Origin: Paraescarpia echinospica | Lineage: Eukaryota; Annelida; Polychaeta; Sabellida; Siboglinidae | DNA length: 64,000 nt | Assembly (NCBI GenBank): GCA_020002185.1 | Contig: CM034531.1 | Coordinates: 79,356,052 to 79,420,051 of the forward strand | Direction: 5' to 3' | Shown: piece by piece, positions 47,843 to 61,707 of the stretch | Layout: every line of letters begins with the position of its first letter | How positions within the stretch are numbered: position 1 is the stretch's first letter | Made by a program: the position numbers and the translations under genes | The notes under the pieces: generated by a model | Told to the model about the DNA's origin: nothing | The model's input: only the letters and a program-made list of their open reading frames with translations | Database searches by the model: none

Positions 47843-49560
47843 GAGCGATGCGAGTCGCCTCGCCGTTTTTTATGCCGTCTCGCCCAAAATATGCCGAAAT
47901 TACCGCCTCGTAGCTATTTCGTACGCCCCTTTTTTGTTTGTTTCGCGATATATTCAGCGTCGGCGAGCGGCGCAAAATTACACCACAAAGTCACTTATAT
48001 TCCTTCAAAATCGCAGATTTGTAGCAATATCGTTTAGTCGTCTTAATGTCGCTCAGAGCCAGTTAGGATTTACCTCTTTGAATTAATTCCATTGGACAAC
48101 GTGAATGACATCACTTGTAAGTTGTCCAATCACGGAATATTTCCGCTGGATCCCGGATGTCTACAATGGTGACACCTTGCGGAGTTTCGACATACTAGAA
48201 ATCTGTTGTGCTCAATTTTACTATTATAGTATGCGCCCACAATAAATCAGAATGCTGGTGTAGCTGATGTTGAATTTCTGGTTTATGACAGTGGTGGAAA
48301 TAAAAACCGTGCCGACTAATGGAATGACACTACGGCACTAGTCGGCACTTGTGTCGAATCCGGACCCTTTTGAGGCCCAAATAGCGACCAGATTTGCATT
48401 AGTCTGCCCCGCCGTGGTCGTGCGTTACCGCACCGCGCGCATAAAATGAGCGATATAGCAGCGTATATCGATACAAACCGGGGCGCTATTTACGCCTCCA
48501 AACGTAATATTCTTAAACGTAAATATGCCTAAGATAATGCTGAATTATGGAACTAACTCACAGATGTATCAAAGTTAGGCAAAACTCAAGTTATATCGTG
48601 GAAATCCAGGTGGGTCCGGATTCGACACAGTGCTCAGAAGTCTATTCAAGTTCAACTATTCGTTTAATTTTTTTATTAATGTTCTATGCCGTTTTTAGTA
48701 AAATATGGAATGTGATTCGTAAGGTATCTCTGTGCTAAATACATAATACATATTCCGACAAAGTTTTGCAAACAAACTTTTGGGAAAGTTGATCTGAGTG
48801 AAGTAATTACGAATATAAACCACCGAAGTTCATATCTCGTAAAAGACGTCTACTGCCCAAAACCGTGTATACTAACGGATTATCAACACCGAGAGTTATT
48901 ATAAGCTCCGTCCCATCCCTATTATAACAACTCGAAGAAGAAGTTGGCCGTTTGGGAAGCCATAGGGGCCAAGCTGGACATGACTGACAATTGGTAATTA
49001 ATTGAAATAATGCAACAAACGTTTCAATGTCGGTATAAATATAGCGTGCACAAGCACACCTGCCTTGTCTTGATTTTTGCATAAGCATCGCTACAGTTCA
49101 TGTTTGAAACAATACTGCTATTTGCCGTTGTCCTCTTTCATTCAATGCCTTTTTATTTGCATATGCCGCCGACATGTGTACAAGGCTCTGCTCGCGGTTT
49201 GCTACATTGCCGTTGAAGTTTTCCCGTTGCCGCCGACATGTGTACTAGGCCCTTAATGATGCATAGCTGTCAATTTTGATAAATGTATTGTTATTTGATA
49301 TTAATTATTACTTTTCATGCATTTGTTTATACCCGCGCAGCATGCGACCGACACTGAAACAATATTTGAGCCGTGGGCGAAATTCTCCAGAGAATACGGT
49401 AGATTGCACCAAGAGGGAGTTCATTTTCAACATATTCTGGGAGAGAACCCCCGCGTGAGTTTCTATGCTTTACTGTAGTTCTTTTACTCCCTCCAGTTGT
49501 GTTTGACTAGTTACGGCCCTGCATGTCAACTACATAGAAAAATCACTTTCCGATGGAGCA
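47843..49560. other. Non-coding stretch with a small inverted repeat
   Basis: GTGTCGAATCCGGACCC at 48351-48367 and its exact reverse complement at 48612-48628 face each other across about 245 bases, with a few more matching bases outside. It is possibly a small foldback element. Otherwise no gene is recognised. Confidence 0.5.
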
Positions 49561-49770
49561 TGCGAGATGGGCGGCGATTTCCTTAAGAAAAGACACCTTA
49601 CACGATCACACGATCCCGATCTCGTCACGCGAGCGATTCGATTGTTGGACAATCGAACAGATCGCGAAGCGCGATCAGGGAAAGAAGTCGAGATCAGGGC
49701 GCTGGCAAAAACCATAGCGATCATTTTCACGTCAGACAGCCTTCGTGTTACTCGTGTTCGTTGACACGGA
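49561..49770. repeat. Foldback-like sequence rich in CGATC
   Basis: TTCGATTGT-TGG-ACAATCGAA forms a short hairpin at about 49636-49656, surrounded by repeated CGATC and GATCTCG words in both orientations. It is possibly a small non-autonomous element; its limits are unclear. Confidence 0.35.
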
Positions 49771-49921
49771 GTCGCTACAAAAGTCCATTTGTTTTCGAAT
49801 AACACGACAGATGGCAGCACGAGAAGATATGATGCCATATTAGTCTCGCTTAACCGACCCTCGCCTGGCTGCGTGACTTCACCAGAACGATACTTTGGCT
49901 CTGAATGGCCCTTCTGAATGT

Positions 49922-50205
49922 TATGCCATGAGAGCTGCCACCTACCGAATATGCATGTGATTAAAAGGCATTAAACTACGAAACAAATTTAATGTCGGTT
50001 CATTTTGTGTGTGACATGTTTCAATATAAGTTTAATGTTGAATAGTTGTTATGGTATAGTATTATCTGATAAAAGTGTAGTTGGCCTGAGAGCCAATCAT
50101 CGTGTCTACCCGAATATGGGGTAACGTTGGCTGGAGCTTAATAATCCAGGCCGTTGTGATTGGACAATGCTGCCACCTCACGGCGCCTGGATAATCGAGG
50201 CTAAT
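49922..50205 (+). repeat. Dispersed repeat R3, copy 2
   Basis: Aligns with 44050-44375. It lacks a short segment where copy 1 has AGCCTTATTTAATTTG. Confidence 0.85.
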
Positions 50206-50769
50206 GCCATACAAGGCTATTACAAGCCCGGCATATACCTTTCACAACGCAACGATTTGTTTGCGAGGATTTGTCGCGGACAACTAAAGCCACGCTATCA
50301 CACACATCACTACGCGACTACGACACGACTAGCGGGTGCGATAGGTTGCTGTATGCACTCCTGTTGGTAGCGGCTGGAACTGCCGCCACTCCCCAGTGGA
50401 ATCATGGAACTATTTATTAATAGCCGTGATTACTGTATCCTTTTGATGTAGAGAAAACATTAGCATTGTGTAAACAGCACCTCTCCTTCCACTGCATGCT
50501 CTACCTGTTACTTCCTCTCCTAGATCAACATGCCAAATGTACTTTCAACTTGCGCCATTTTCTTCGTCGTTTTAAGAGAGTCTCATGACTGATTAATGCT
50601 TCCGGTGCGATAAATGATTTCTCGGGTTTATATCCCGGACGAACTCGTCTTTTATTTGTTGTTCTACACTTTTTTTATACATATTTACTTCATTTAAAAT
50701 AACAAATATATTTCTAGTCTGTTTGTAAGTATTGAAGCCGGCGGGACTATTAAATTTGTTTGCGCCGAT

Positions 50770-51000
50770 TTGGTTTTTTCCGGCATAAACGTCACGACGC
50801 GACTATTTGTTTGCGACTATTTATCTTTAATATTAAACATGTTTGCTATTTTACGACAAGACGAAGACTGGATAGACTGCCCTCAAGACAAGCATCTCGT
50901 CGCATGGGGTCTTACATATGTCACAAGAAATAATCGCAAACGCGTCTAAACACTAAAACCCATCGCGTCGTGACGTGTATGTCGGGCTTTATTCGCAATA
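50770..51000. repeat. Imperfect foldback element
   Basis: ACGTCACGACGCGAC near 50789 is matched in inverse by CGCGTCGTGACGT near 50963. Further in, TTTGTTTGCGACTATT is matched by AATAATCGCAAACGC. The arms therefore pair over several tens of bases around a ~130-base centre. No flanking duplication was identified. Confidence 0.5.
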
Positions 51001-51297
51001 ACCAACAGTACAGGGTCCCTACAATAGCAACAAGGATACATGAAGATCATACTGGTGCAAAACACAAGACATTCTAAATGTGAATTCCCTCTATCCATGG
51101 GCCGAAACATCCGACATCTGACTGCGGATATTTGTAAAATGGCTGAACCATTCGTCGGCGTGAGCCCAACCCACCTTGGGCCGAACCACCCGGAACCCCC
51201 GAGGATAAGAATGTAGTCTCGTTTAACCGACTCTCGCCTGGCTGCGTGCCAAGTAGATAGTCTGGTTCAGAATCGCGTTTTGACTGCCCACTTCTTG

Positions 51298-51532
51298 ACA
51301 GCCATGAGAGCTGCCACCTAGTGAATATGCATGCGATTAAAAGGCACTAAACAACGAAGTGTTTAATGTCGGTTTATTGTGTGTGTGACATGTTTCAATC
51401 TAAGTTTAATTTTGAATAGTTGTTATAGTATAGTATTATCTGATAAAAGTGTATCCTTATTTAATTTGTTAATTCATAGTTGGCCTGAGAGCCAATCATC
51501 GTCTCTATCCGAATCTGGGGTAAAGCCCCCTA
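51298..51532 (+). repeat. Dispersed repeat R3, copy 3, interrupted
   Basis: Aligns with 44050-44300 up to GGGGTAAAGCCCCCTAC, where another sequence beginning CCCAGTGGGCACAC takes over. Confidence 0.85.
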
Positions 51533-51750
51533 CCCAGTGGGCACACATCTTTTAGACGTCGTTTAGCAGTTATTTGGTCATTTTTGGTCATATGGATGAC
51601 GTCTAAAAAAGACGTCATTTAAACATATATCAGACGTCTACATATTTACGTAAGAAATGAGATGCAAAATAGTCTTTCACTGGCAACATAAATTTGACGT
51701 GTTTTATACGGCAAAAAAGACATTTTAGAACTGATGCCATCTAGTATATT
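51533..51750. mobile_element. Possible MITE with GACGTC motifs
   Basis: Begins CCCAGTGGGCACAC at the point where repeat R3 breaks off. It contains AGACGTC or GACGTCT words several times in both orientations. A matching inverted right end was not found, so the right limit is a guess. Confidence 0.35.
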
Positions 51751-52369
51751 GTTGACAACTGGGCACTCCTTTTCTGCCTCCAGTTTGTCATATATAAAAG
51801 ACACAAGTGAAGTAAAAGGTAACTTTTATTTCGGGCTAAGATAAATATCATGCCCACTGTAAAAGATAATAAAGTATGGCACATGTATTGGAAATGGCAA
51901 CATGGTACAGTTCTTTTATTAAAAAGATACATTATGATATCATGTAAATATTTCTACAAAACTAAACATTCTACCGAATTATTATTATCACACTAAGGTC
52001 AATGTCGACAATCACAGGTGTAGCACGGGACGAATTATTACATTGAGTGCATCAGACTAGATACGAGGTTTTATTTGATGTTCACCCCAATATATCTTTG
52101 TAATTGCACTGTTTTTGCCGTCACGTTAGTAGGCCAACAGCTTCACTCGTTAGGGTGATCTGAAAAGGAAACAACACCATTGTTCTTTATCTGCACAAGT
52201 AATAATTTTGGTTAAATTAGCAAATGAATCGACTGTATATACTACCACAGAAGCCTTACATAACAATAACACAGACATCGGAACATGGTGAGTATTTGGG
52301 AGGGCTGCGCAGGAGCTGGGGCGCCAGCACTTCACTGTTGTTGGACATGACGTCGGAAGATATGGGTAG

Positions 52370-52640
52370 GGAATACTGTCGCAGATTTGTCGCGGTTACG
52401 AGGGGGTAGTGTTGATGATTTTTTCATGGGTGGTTCAAGTGGGTGGTAGTGTCGCAGATGTTTCGCTGTGTCAAGGGGTGGGGTGGTGTTGGAAATATGT
52501 TCGCAGTGTCGATGGGGGTAGTGCTGGTTAGTTTTTTGTATCGAGGGGAACAGTGTTGGAGATTTTTCACGGTGTCAAAGAGGAGTAGATGTTGGAGATT
52601 TGTTGTGGTGTCAAGGGGGTACTGTTTGAAATGTGTTGGA
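52370..52640 (+). repeat. Minisatellite, ~40-50-bp degenerate unit
   Basis: Units resemble GTGTCAAGGGGGTAGTGTTG followed by GAGATTTGTTG. At least five are visible. A related phrase (TTGGAGATTTTTTGTGGTG) lies at 59277-59295. Confidence 0.7.
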
Positions 52641-52860
52641 ATTAACCACGAGTTGCAACTCGGACAATGCATCTCGAATGACAGTAGAGGGAGTTTTTGC
52701 AGAATTTTCAAGAGCCTCCAACTACAACACCCTTGACACTCACCAAAAACGTCAACAAAATTCACAAAATGGTGGGGGCTCATCTCCCAACTCTAAATAT
52801 TGGGGTGGCTCAACCTCCTTCAAGTCCTTAAATCCCCAGCTAAGAATCACATCAAAATGA

Positions 52861-55121
52861 AAGGCTAGGGCCATCTTGAAGTATATAATTTTACTATATA
52901 AAAGTTATTAACATAATATTATAGGCTATGGACCTAATGTAGCTTTTGCTATTTAGTTATATATATAGTTTAGTAAAACATTTTGAAATGGTTTAGCATC
53001 ATAATTTGCATTTTGATTTACAAAGTAAGGGAGAATTGTATGTGTGTGAGTGTGTCTATTTCGGTAACAAGTAACAGGAGACACGTGCACAAATGTCAGT
53101 GTTTAATTTTATGTTTTTAGCTAGTATTATTTATATCAAGTAAACTAATCTACACATGAAGCAGAAAAGCGTGACCTAAAATATTACTACAGAAAAAAAT
53201 AGGTTAATATATTCATATATACATGTATAACATCATCATAAGCACGGTAGATATGATGGCTGTCACGCAAATTCAGCTAAACAATTATTAGTCATCACAA
53301 TGAAAGCTCACAAACAGATGAATTCGTCATGACGTAAGGGGTATATGTTCACAGTTAGTTCATAATTAAACAATATGTCTGACATGAGGTGAACGACGTG
53401 ATGTCCGTCACAGTATCAGCCGGCACTATAACATCTATGAATACCTACAAGTATCATGCACATGTGCATCTTTATAGACAAAAACGGTAGATACTAAGCA
53501 ACTTATGTATAATTTTTCTAATATCTTGCATTTACTGCACATTAGTAACAAAATCACATTTACCAAACAAAATTGCAAAATATTTTATTTCACACTTCAT
53601 ATATTGAGCTGAACTGATATGGTTGGAACGGTATGATGACGGAAATCTCTTGCAATGGTAACGCACGCTTACTAGTATGATGAGTTGAGTAAACATGCAC
53701 TTGCAAGTGATCATAACAGCTTTCATGACAGACATCACAGCTGACTGTGCACGTGATGGACATCATGTCATGCTTGCATGTACAGTACATGTACAACTAA
53801 ACACGCACACATGGAATCAATATCAATCCACATTACATGTGAGACAATGGGGATACACCAGCCATTAGAAGTAGTAAAGTCAATTTTGAGTTTAATACGG
53901 TTAAGCTGAGGAAAATCTGGATACGATATCCATCACGAAATTTGAATTAAAACATGGACAGGATGTCTGAGGATTTACAGATATATGCCATTTAGGGATA
54001 GCAAATTATTTTCTTTGAAGGATGAGTGAGATTACATGAAATTTTTAAATAGTGTATTAAGTGACTGCATATAGTATAGTATGTTAGCATGCTAATTATC
54101 TAAAAATTGCGTTATGGACATCATGCAAAATGTGCTATTTTTTATGATGTGGCAATTTTTTTTTTTTTTTTTTTAAATTACGGTTCTTCATACTTATTCA
54201 TTTCATCATTTGGACCAAAAAGACAAGTGGTGACGAGTGTCTTCTAAGTTCAAAAGCTTTCTAGTGACATCATACCAAACATGGAAAAAGACAACTGCTG
54301 TTTGGGTGGGTGCTCCAGTTTAATCAATCATATCTTAGGAACTATTTGTCGTAGAGTAATACTAAAAACATGTGTTTCTGAGGATGCATGCTACACAGTT
54401 AGCCTGAAATTGGAGGTATACGGTAATATGCCTTAAAGTAATGAAGATGAGACAAGAAGGTGATGAATTTGAAACAGGAACATTTTTTGTGGCCTGACCC
54501 ATATATATATGTATATATAAAATGTTATATATAATTTAAATATATATATATAAATTCCCAACCTTCTTCTTGTCTTAATATGTACATAATGTGTATTCAT
54601 AATGTTCTACTGTGTGTAATATATATAATATATATATATATATACATACATACATACATGCATACACTGAACAATATAGTATCTAGTTACCTGAGGTGTG
54701 TCAATACCTATTGGAGACCTTCATCTGTGTTAATCTGACAATGTACAGAACATACAGTATCACACTTTGCTGCATGTGCCATAATACACTGTGGTGAATT
54801 TATTGGATGCCAGGTTAACTGCTACAGCAAATAGCTACACTGAAATATTAAACAGCATATTATCCAGTACTATATATGTATAACGTCACAGGCTTGGCAG
54901 TAATAGGTGTGTAAAATAAAACCAATATCAATTTTAAATAACTGGCACAGGTTTTTCAGAGAACAAATCAGATATAAATGTACACACTTTTCATGTGGGC
55001 ACATGTTTGTATGTAACTAAAACCTTAATATGTTAAACATAACTAAAAACTTAATGTGTTTGCTGAATGTAAAAGAACTTCAACATTTACATAACTAGTT
55101 GATTAGAAAAACTCTCACTCC
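52861..55121. other. AT-rich non-coding stretch
   Basis: Contains a T-run near 54157-54175 and (AT)n tracts at about 54501-54520 and 54629-54650. No exon or transposon was recognised. It may include the 3' untranslated part of the kinase gene. Confidence 0.5.
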
Positions 55122-58100
55122 TCAACTCACCAATTCATCAACCGTAGTAGGAATGTCAGCTGGTGGAATGACACCCTCAACCAGCTCAACCGAAGCTTCA
55201 ATACCAAGGTCTACCAATTCCCGGAATTGTGGATCTCTGCTGACAGCGTCTTCTGCAAAAGTGGCTGCAGTAGTCTGAATTGTGTAGAAGAAATGCCAAT
55301 ACATATTATTACTATGCTAACTTGAGATAATTGTAAGTTCATCTCCTCTATGATGGCGAGGTTCACTCAGTTCCTGCGACTACTGCCCTTTGATCTGGCG
55401 TTGCGTTTCGGGAAGTACAACAGTAATTATTTATTAGAGTTATCTGCTCCCGTGTTTTTGATACGCTATGCTTTTCAGGAAAGCCTTTCTCCTATCTGAG
55501 CTAACTGGGTGGTGATCAATTCACAAGATAGCACCAATATCAATGAGTGGTTTGTAGGTAAGTTACTATATAATGTCCTGCAAGTCTTATAACTCTGAAG
55601 GTGGTTTAAAAGTTAACACATGAATTACGTAACACACCATAGCACTCTTAGGACTGCCTCGTGTACTCAAAGTTTTGCTCTATTTATTTCACAAAACATT
55701 GCAGTATGTAGTATCGACTATGACACGCTATCTAGAGTGTGCAAATGTGTGATTTGGTTTTTTATTGAATCACTGTATTTGTTAATCACTGTCACAAAAT
55801 TCAGTTCAGTAAACTTCAGAAAAAAATAGTAGCCTTTATACACTACAACAAAAGACAATGCACCTTTTCACGTTAACCATTATGATGAACAAAGTAAATT
55901 ATTGTTGGTGATTTCTAACTAAATTAAACATCTATTTATTGAAGCAACTGTGTATGTTAGATTTTAAAATTCACAAACTATGTATCTGAACATCAACAAA
56001 CCTGATTCGCAATTGGATAATCTAAACGTCAAGGCAGTTTTAACATAGCAGAGTTTTTAATTAGTGTGGCGATTTTACATGCCAATAGTTTTAGCAATTC
56101 AACTGCTATTGCTTGTCAAAATAAAATCTCTCTGTAGACAGAGCTTTGGCGAAATAGCTAGTTCCAGCGGTAGATAACTCGTTTTGTGTGATAATTTCAC
56201 CAAAACTAAATAACAAATGTGCACAGATGAACTAGCGTGTTGTAGTGAATACTGAGTAGGCTTTCACAAAATTGTCTGACTGAAATGTAAGGAGCAGAAA
56301 ATCTAATAGATAGGGTAGTTTTAAGGGAATGGAAGTTTCTTTGGCAGTTAATAATATCAGCATGTCTGTTTGATGTCAAACCGTCAGAGGTAGTTATATT
56401 TCATTCTCTGGTTTCACCATCACTGCTCACAACTAGTTTGTCTTACGTCAATCTAAATGACAGTATTCTTAATTTGCTTGCCATACCGAGTCATCAAAAG
56501 ATATGTAAATAAAAAGTAATTAAAACCTATAGTAATAATGTTACAAGTCACTTAACATAAAGCAAAAAGACACCCTACCTTTTAGTATCATGTTTAGACC
56601 AACATTCACTTGGTGCATCGATACTCTTTCGCTTGTTTCATTCCAAAGTAATGTTTATTAAATAAGTAAGTTATTCATTCAGACCTAGGTATTTGTGTTT
56701 ATCCACATCTGCTCTTTTAAATTTAAGTAAGTTATCTCATCAAACTTGAAAAAAGACAGATGCAAAAGCTTCTTGTTCATACATCATCAGTGATGAATCA
56801 AGTGTTGCTAACTTGCTATGCATACTGATAATGTCTTGCTGCATGTATGAATGCAAGCACAGTACATTCACACTACTTACTGATGAAATCAGTGCTGACC
56901 GTGTTCAGCAGTTCTGCTGCAGAGAATCGACGTGCACTGAACCAGTCCTTTACCACCTGCGCCACGGGTCGTGGCATACCAGGTGGGTCAATGGGCGGTA
57001 ATTCATGTGTGTCCATCTGCATTTCAAGAATTTATCATCAAACAAGAAGCAAGCACATTCTCACACACACGCTCACACACACGCTCACAGACACGCTCAC
57101 ACACACGCTCACAGACACGCTCACACACACGCTCACAGACACGCTCACACACACGCTCACACACACGCTCACAGACACGCTCACACACACGCTCACACAC
57201 ACGCTCACAGACACGCTCACACACACGCTCACACACACGCTCACACACACGCTCACAGACACGCTTCACACACACGCTTCACACACACGCTTCACACACA
57301 CGTCACAGACACGTTTTCACATTAATATGCTTCACACACACGCTCACACACACGTCTCACACACAATGCTTCACACACGCTACTACAGACACGCTCACAG
57401 ACACATTACTAATGCTTCACAGACACGTTTACATTAATACGCTCACACACACGCTTCACAGACATTGCTTCACACACACAAGCCACATTACACACACACA
57501 AGCCACAGACACGCTTCTCACACACACACAGACACGTTTTACAGACACGTTTACACACACACATTTCACAGATACGTTTCACACACTCACATTACACGCT
57601 CACAGACACGCTACACACACAAGCTGCCATTAATGTTTACACACACACGCTCACACACAGGACACGCTCCACACACACAAGCCATTAATAATGCTTCACA
57701 TAGACATGCTTCAGCACGCCACATTAATGTTTCACATTAATATTGCCACACAAGCTTTACACACACACACACACGCTTACCTTTTACAGCACACACACAT
57801 GCGTTTACACATTAATGTTTTCACGTTTACACACACGTTTCACAGACATGCTTTACACACGTTTCACAGACGTTTACACATTACATACACACACACGCTT
57901 CACATTAATATTGCTTACACACACGTTTTACACACACAAGCCATACACAAGCCACACATGCTTCACATGCTTTACATTACGTTTACACGCGTTTGCCACA
58001 CAAGCTCACACACACAAGCTTCACAGACACAGCTTACACACACATTAATACGCTTCACAGACACACTTCAAGCCACAGACACGCTTACACACACACGCTC

Positions 58101-61100
58101 ACACACACGCTCACAGACACGCTTTTACACGCTCACACGTTTCCACACTGCTTTCACACAGACTCACCACACATTGCCACACACACGCTTTACAGACACG
58201 TTTTACAGACACGTTACATACATTGCTTCACATGCCTACAGCTTACATTAACAGTTTACACACACGTTTACACACACGTTTTCATATTACGTTTCACAGA
58301 CACGTGCCATACACACAATGCTTACACACGTTCACAGACACGCTCACATTAATGTTTTCACGTACAATGCTTGATACGTAATACATTGCCACAGACATTA
58401 TTGCTTACACACGACACGTTTGTTTGCCACAATGCTTTACACACAAGCCACATGTTTACATTACAAGCCATACACGCTTTACAGACGTTTCGTTTCATAG
58501 ACATTGCGCTTACACACACATACATACGCTTTACAGATACGTTTCATACGACACAAGCCTTCATAGACACGTTTTTCATACACGTTTTCACACACACGCT
58601 CACAAGCCATAGACACGTTTTCATAACGCTTCACACGTTTCATAGAATTGCCACATTAATGTTTTCACAACACGCTCACACACACGCTCACACACACGCT
58701 CACACACACGCTCACACGCTCACACGCTCACACACACGCTCACACACACGCTCACACACACAGACACGCTCACACACACACGCTCACCACACACGCTCAC
58801 ACGCCTCACACACACACACTCACACACACGTCACCACACACACACGCTCACAGACACGCCTACACACACGCTCACACACACACGACACGCTCACAGACAC
58901 GCTCACACACACGCTCACAGACACGCTCACACACACGCTCACACACACGCTCACACACACGCTCACACACACGCTCACACACACGCTCACAGACACGCTC
59001 ACAGACACGCTCACAGACACGCTCACACACACGCTCACACACACGCTCACAGACACGCTCACACACAGCTACTCACACACAGCTGCTCACACACAGATGC
59101 TCACACACAGATGCTCACACACAGATGCTCACAAATACACACGCACGCATGCTCACACACACATAATTTAGAGGGGTGCGATTTTATGGAAAGTGAAACT
59201 TTTTGGGGAATTTGTGTGAAGTCTTAAGGTCTCAGTCGGAGCTGAGAGTCCTGTGTCAGACATGACATTGGAAGAGTTGGAGATTTTTTGTGGTGAAATT
59301 CCAGTTTTTTTCTGGAGTTGCACTGAACCCTTGGATGCTGTCAGACATTACATCGGAAGATGGGGATGGAGGATTCTTTTAATCGAGCGGAACTATTTAC
59401 CCTCAAGTGGAACCCTTTGGCATCGGGGGTGGTGTCTCAACTTCCCCAACCTATGGGCTTGCACAAACACACACATTCATCAGGGTTGGGTTTAACTGTA
59501 ATTGTATTGTCATAATTACAATTAGGTTGGAATTGATTAGTAAAAAGATGTATTGTAACTGACACCATTTCGTACAGTAACCGTAAACAGATATCAATAA
59601 TTCACCTATATAAAAATGATTTGCAATGGTACATGTAACATTCATTTATATACCAATGTAGTTCTATCCTATGACTCTTTAAGCAGCATTGCAGTTGCAG
59701 TTTTGAAGTGTGATAGTAGTAATTATGATTTGATATGCCATAACTGTAAATTATTTCTTTGAAGTGATGCAACTGTAATGTACTTTGGGAGTTGTAATTG
59801 TAAATATATGATAATTGAGATGTTACACTACAGTGTATGTGCAATTGACACTTGTAATTATACTTGTGCTTTTTTACTCCCAGGCAGATCTATTCAATCA
59901 AACACCATTTCGACTTCTCTAGGAAACATTCAGGATTCAGCCATGCTGCAATTAATTGCATTCAAACCCGGGTTCTCTCGATTGAGAGTCAAATGCTCTA
60001 GCCACTGCGCAACTGCAAGTATTTTAACTTAGTAATCTAAACTACCAAAGTACCATATTAACAGATAGCAGCTTACCAATTTCCGTAACAATGTTGTGCC
60101 ATCGTAACGTTCCAGCCAGGGAAAAGACAGTGCCACCAAATGGATGAACACACTCATCACACTATCTATTTCTTCAACAAACTGCATAGTTGAAATGCCG
60201 AAGTCTACCAGCTGTATGGATCCATCGTCAGTGATCATGATATTATCAACTGTAACACAGAAAATGGCACCCACCAAATCAGATCATCAGAATGTAAATT
60301 GCAATGAGGAATGTTGAAATGATCAGATATGGGCACAGTACACACATCACGCGTTTTACGTTGTAACACTATAAGCCCTCATTAACATTTATTAAATGCC
60401 AACAAGTTTATTCAGTTTTTTACATCACCAATGTGACTGCATGGAACAAAAGTGTAGTTTTATCCCATGTTCATCAACATGACGCCACTTTCAAATGCTT
60501 TTAAACCATGACTACTATACAGTGTGGAGTGGCATAAAGGCCTGGGGTAATAGTAATATGGAATAGTAACGATTACAAATATTGAAGTAATAGTAATAGG
60601 TTGGACCAAAATACAATGTAATAGTAATATGAAGCAATTAAATAGTAATAGACCTATAACTGTTATATTACTATTGATCATCGGATTGGATACTGTACAA
60701 AAGAGACAAACAACTGCAACACCGATAAACCAATGACAATTGTTTGAATGAGCTATAAATGTGAACTAATCTACTAGTGACTGAAGAATTAACACACATT
60801 GCATGACATAACAAACGGAGATGTCAACACCCCAACACTCTAAAATGTTGAATCAAATTGAAATAGATCCAATGAAAAAATGTAATAGTAATTGCTTCAA
60901 ATGTAATAGTAATCTGTTGCATTCAGCATGTAATAATGATATAAAGAAAACTAAGTAATGGTAATATATTACATTGCAATGCAACTGACCCCAGAACACT
61001 GGCAATATCTAACAAATAATGCCAATACAATGTTTCTGTACGTTCTGAAAGAAGACAACAAATAAAAGGTGTGCTAGGAATCACTATACACTCTCAGGAA

Positions 61101-61667
61101 TAAGTAAATGTCTCTTACTGATGTTCTTATATAATGTACAAAGGGTACCAAAACATACACTTTATGTCTCCGTGTGTCATCTTCTTCTCCTCTAGGTAAA
61201 CTAGGCATTCCAACAATTGCCTCAATATGTGTAAACATAGAATCAGACTTGATTTTCTACCTCCATCAAAGCACTCCAACAAAGATTTCCCTACAAACAC
61301 AATAATTTCCATTACACAATAATACTTTAAGAATAGAAAACACGGAAGCAATACTTCTAAAAAACACACACAGCCGAGAATACTTACTTGGTTTCACAAC
61401 TTTATTTTTCTTCTGTATGGACAATGACGGGGTAATAGAGAAACACCAAGCAGCATCATTCTATCATGTTTGTGTACGTATGAATGCTCACGTGTGCATG
61501 TGTGTATTAGTGTGGGTGTGATAGCATGTATGCATACATACATGGTTATGTACATTGTCACTAAGTGTGTGTGTGTGTGTGTGTGGCGTGTGTGTGGTTT
61601 GTGTGTCTGGTGTGTGTGTGGTGTGTGTGTGTGTGTGCTGTGTGTGTGGTGTGTGCATGAGTGTGTG

Positions 61668-61707
<40 letters not shown>

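Noticed and set aside
56847..59171. Long His-Thr-rich frames and Cys-Val-rich opposite-strand frames
   Set aside because: They come from the 12-bp minisatellite, whose unit length keeps frames open.
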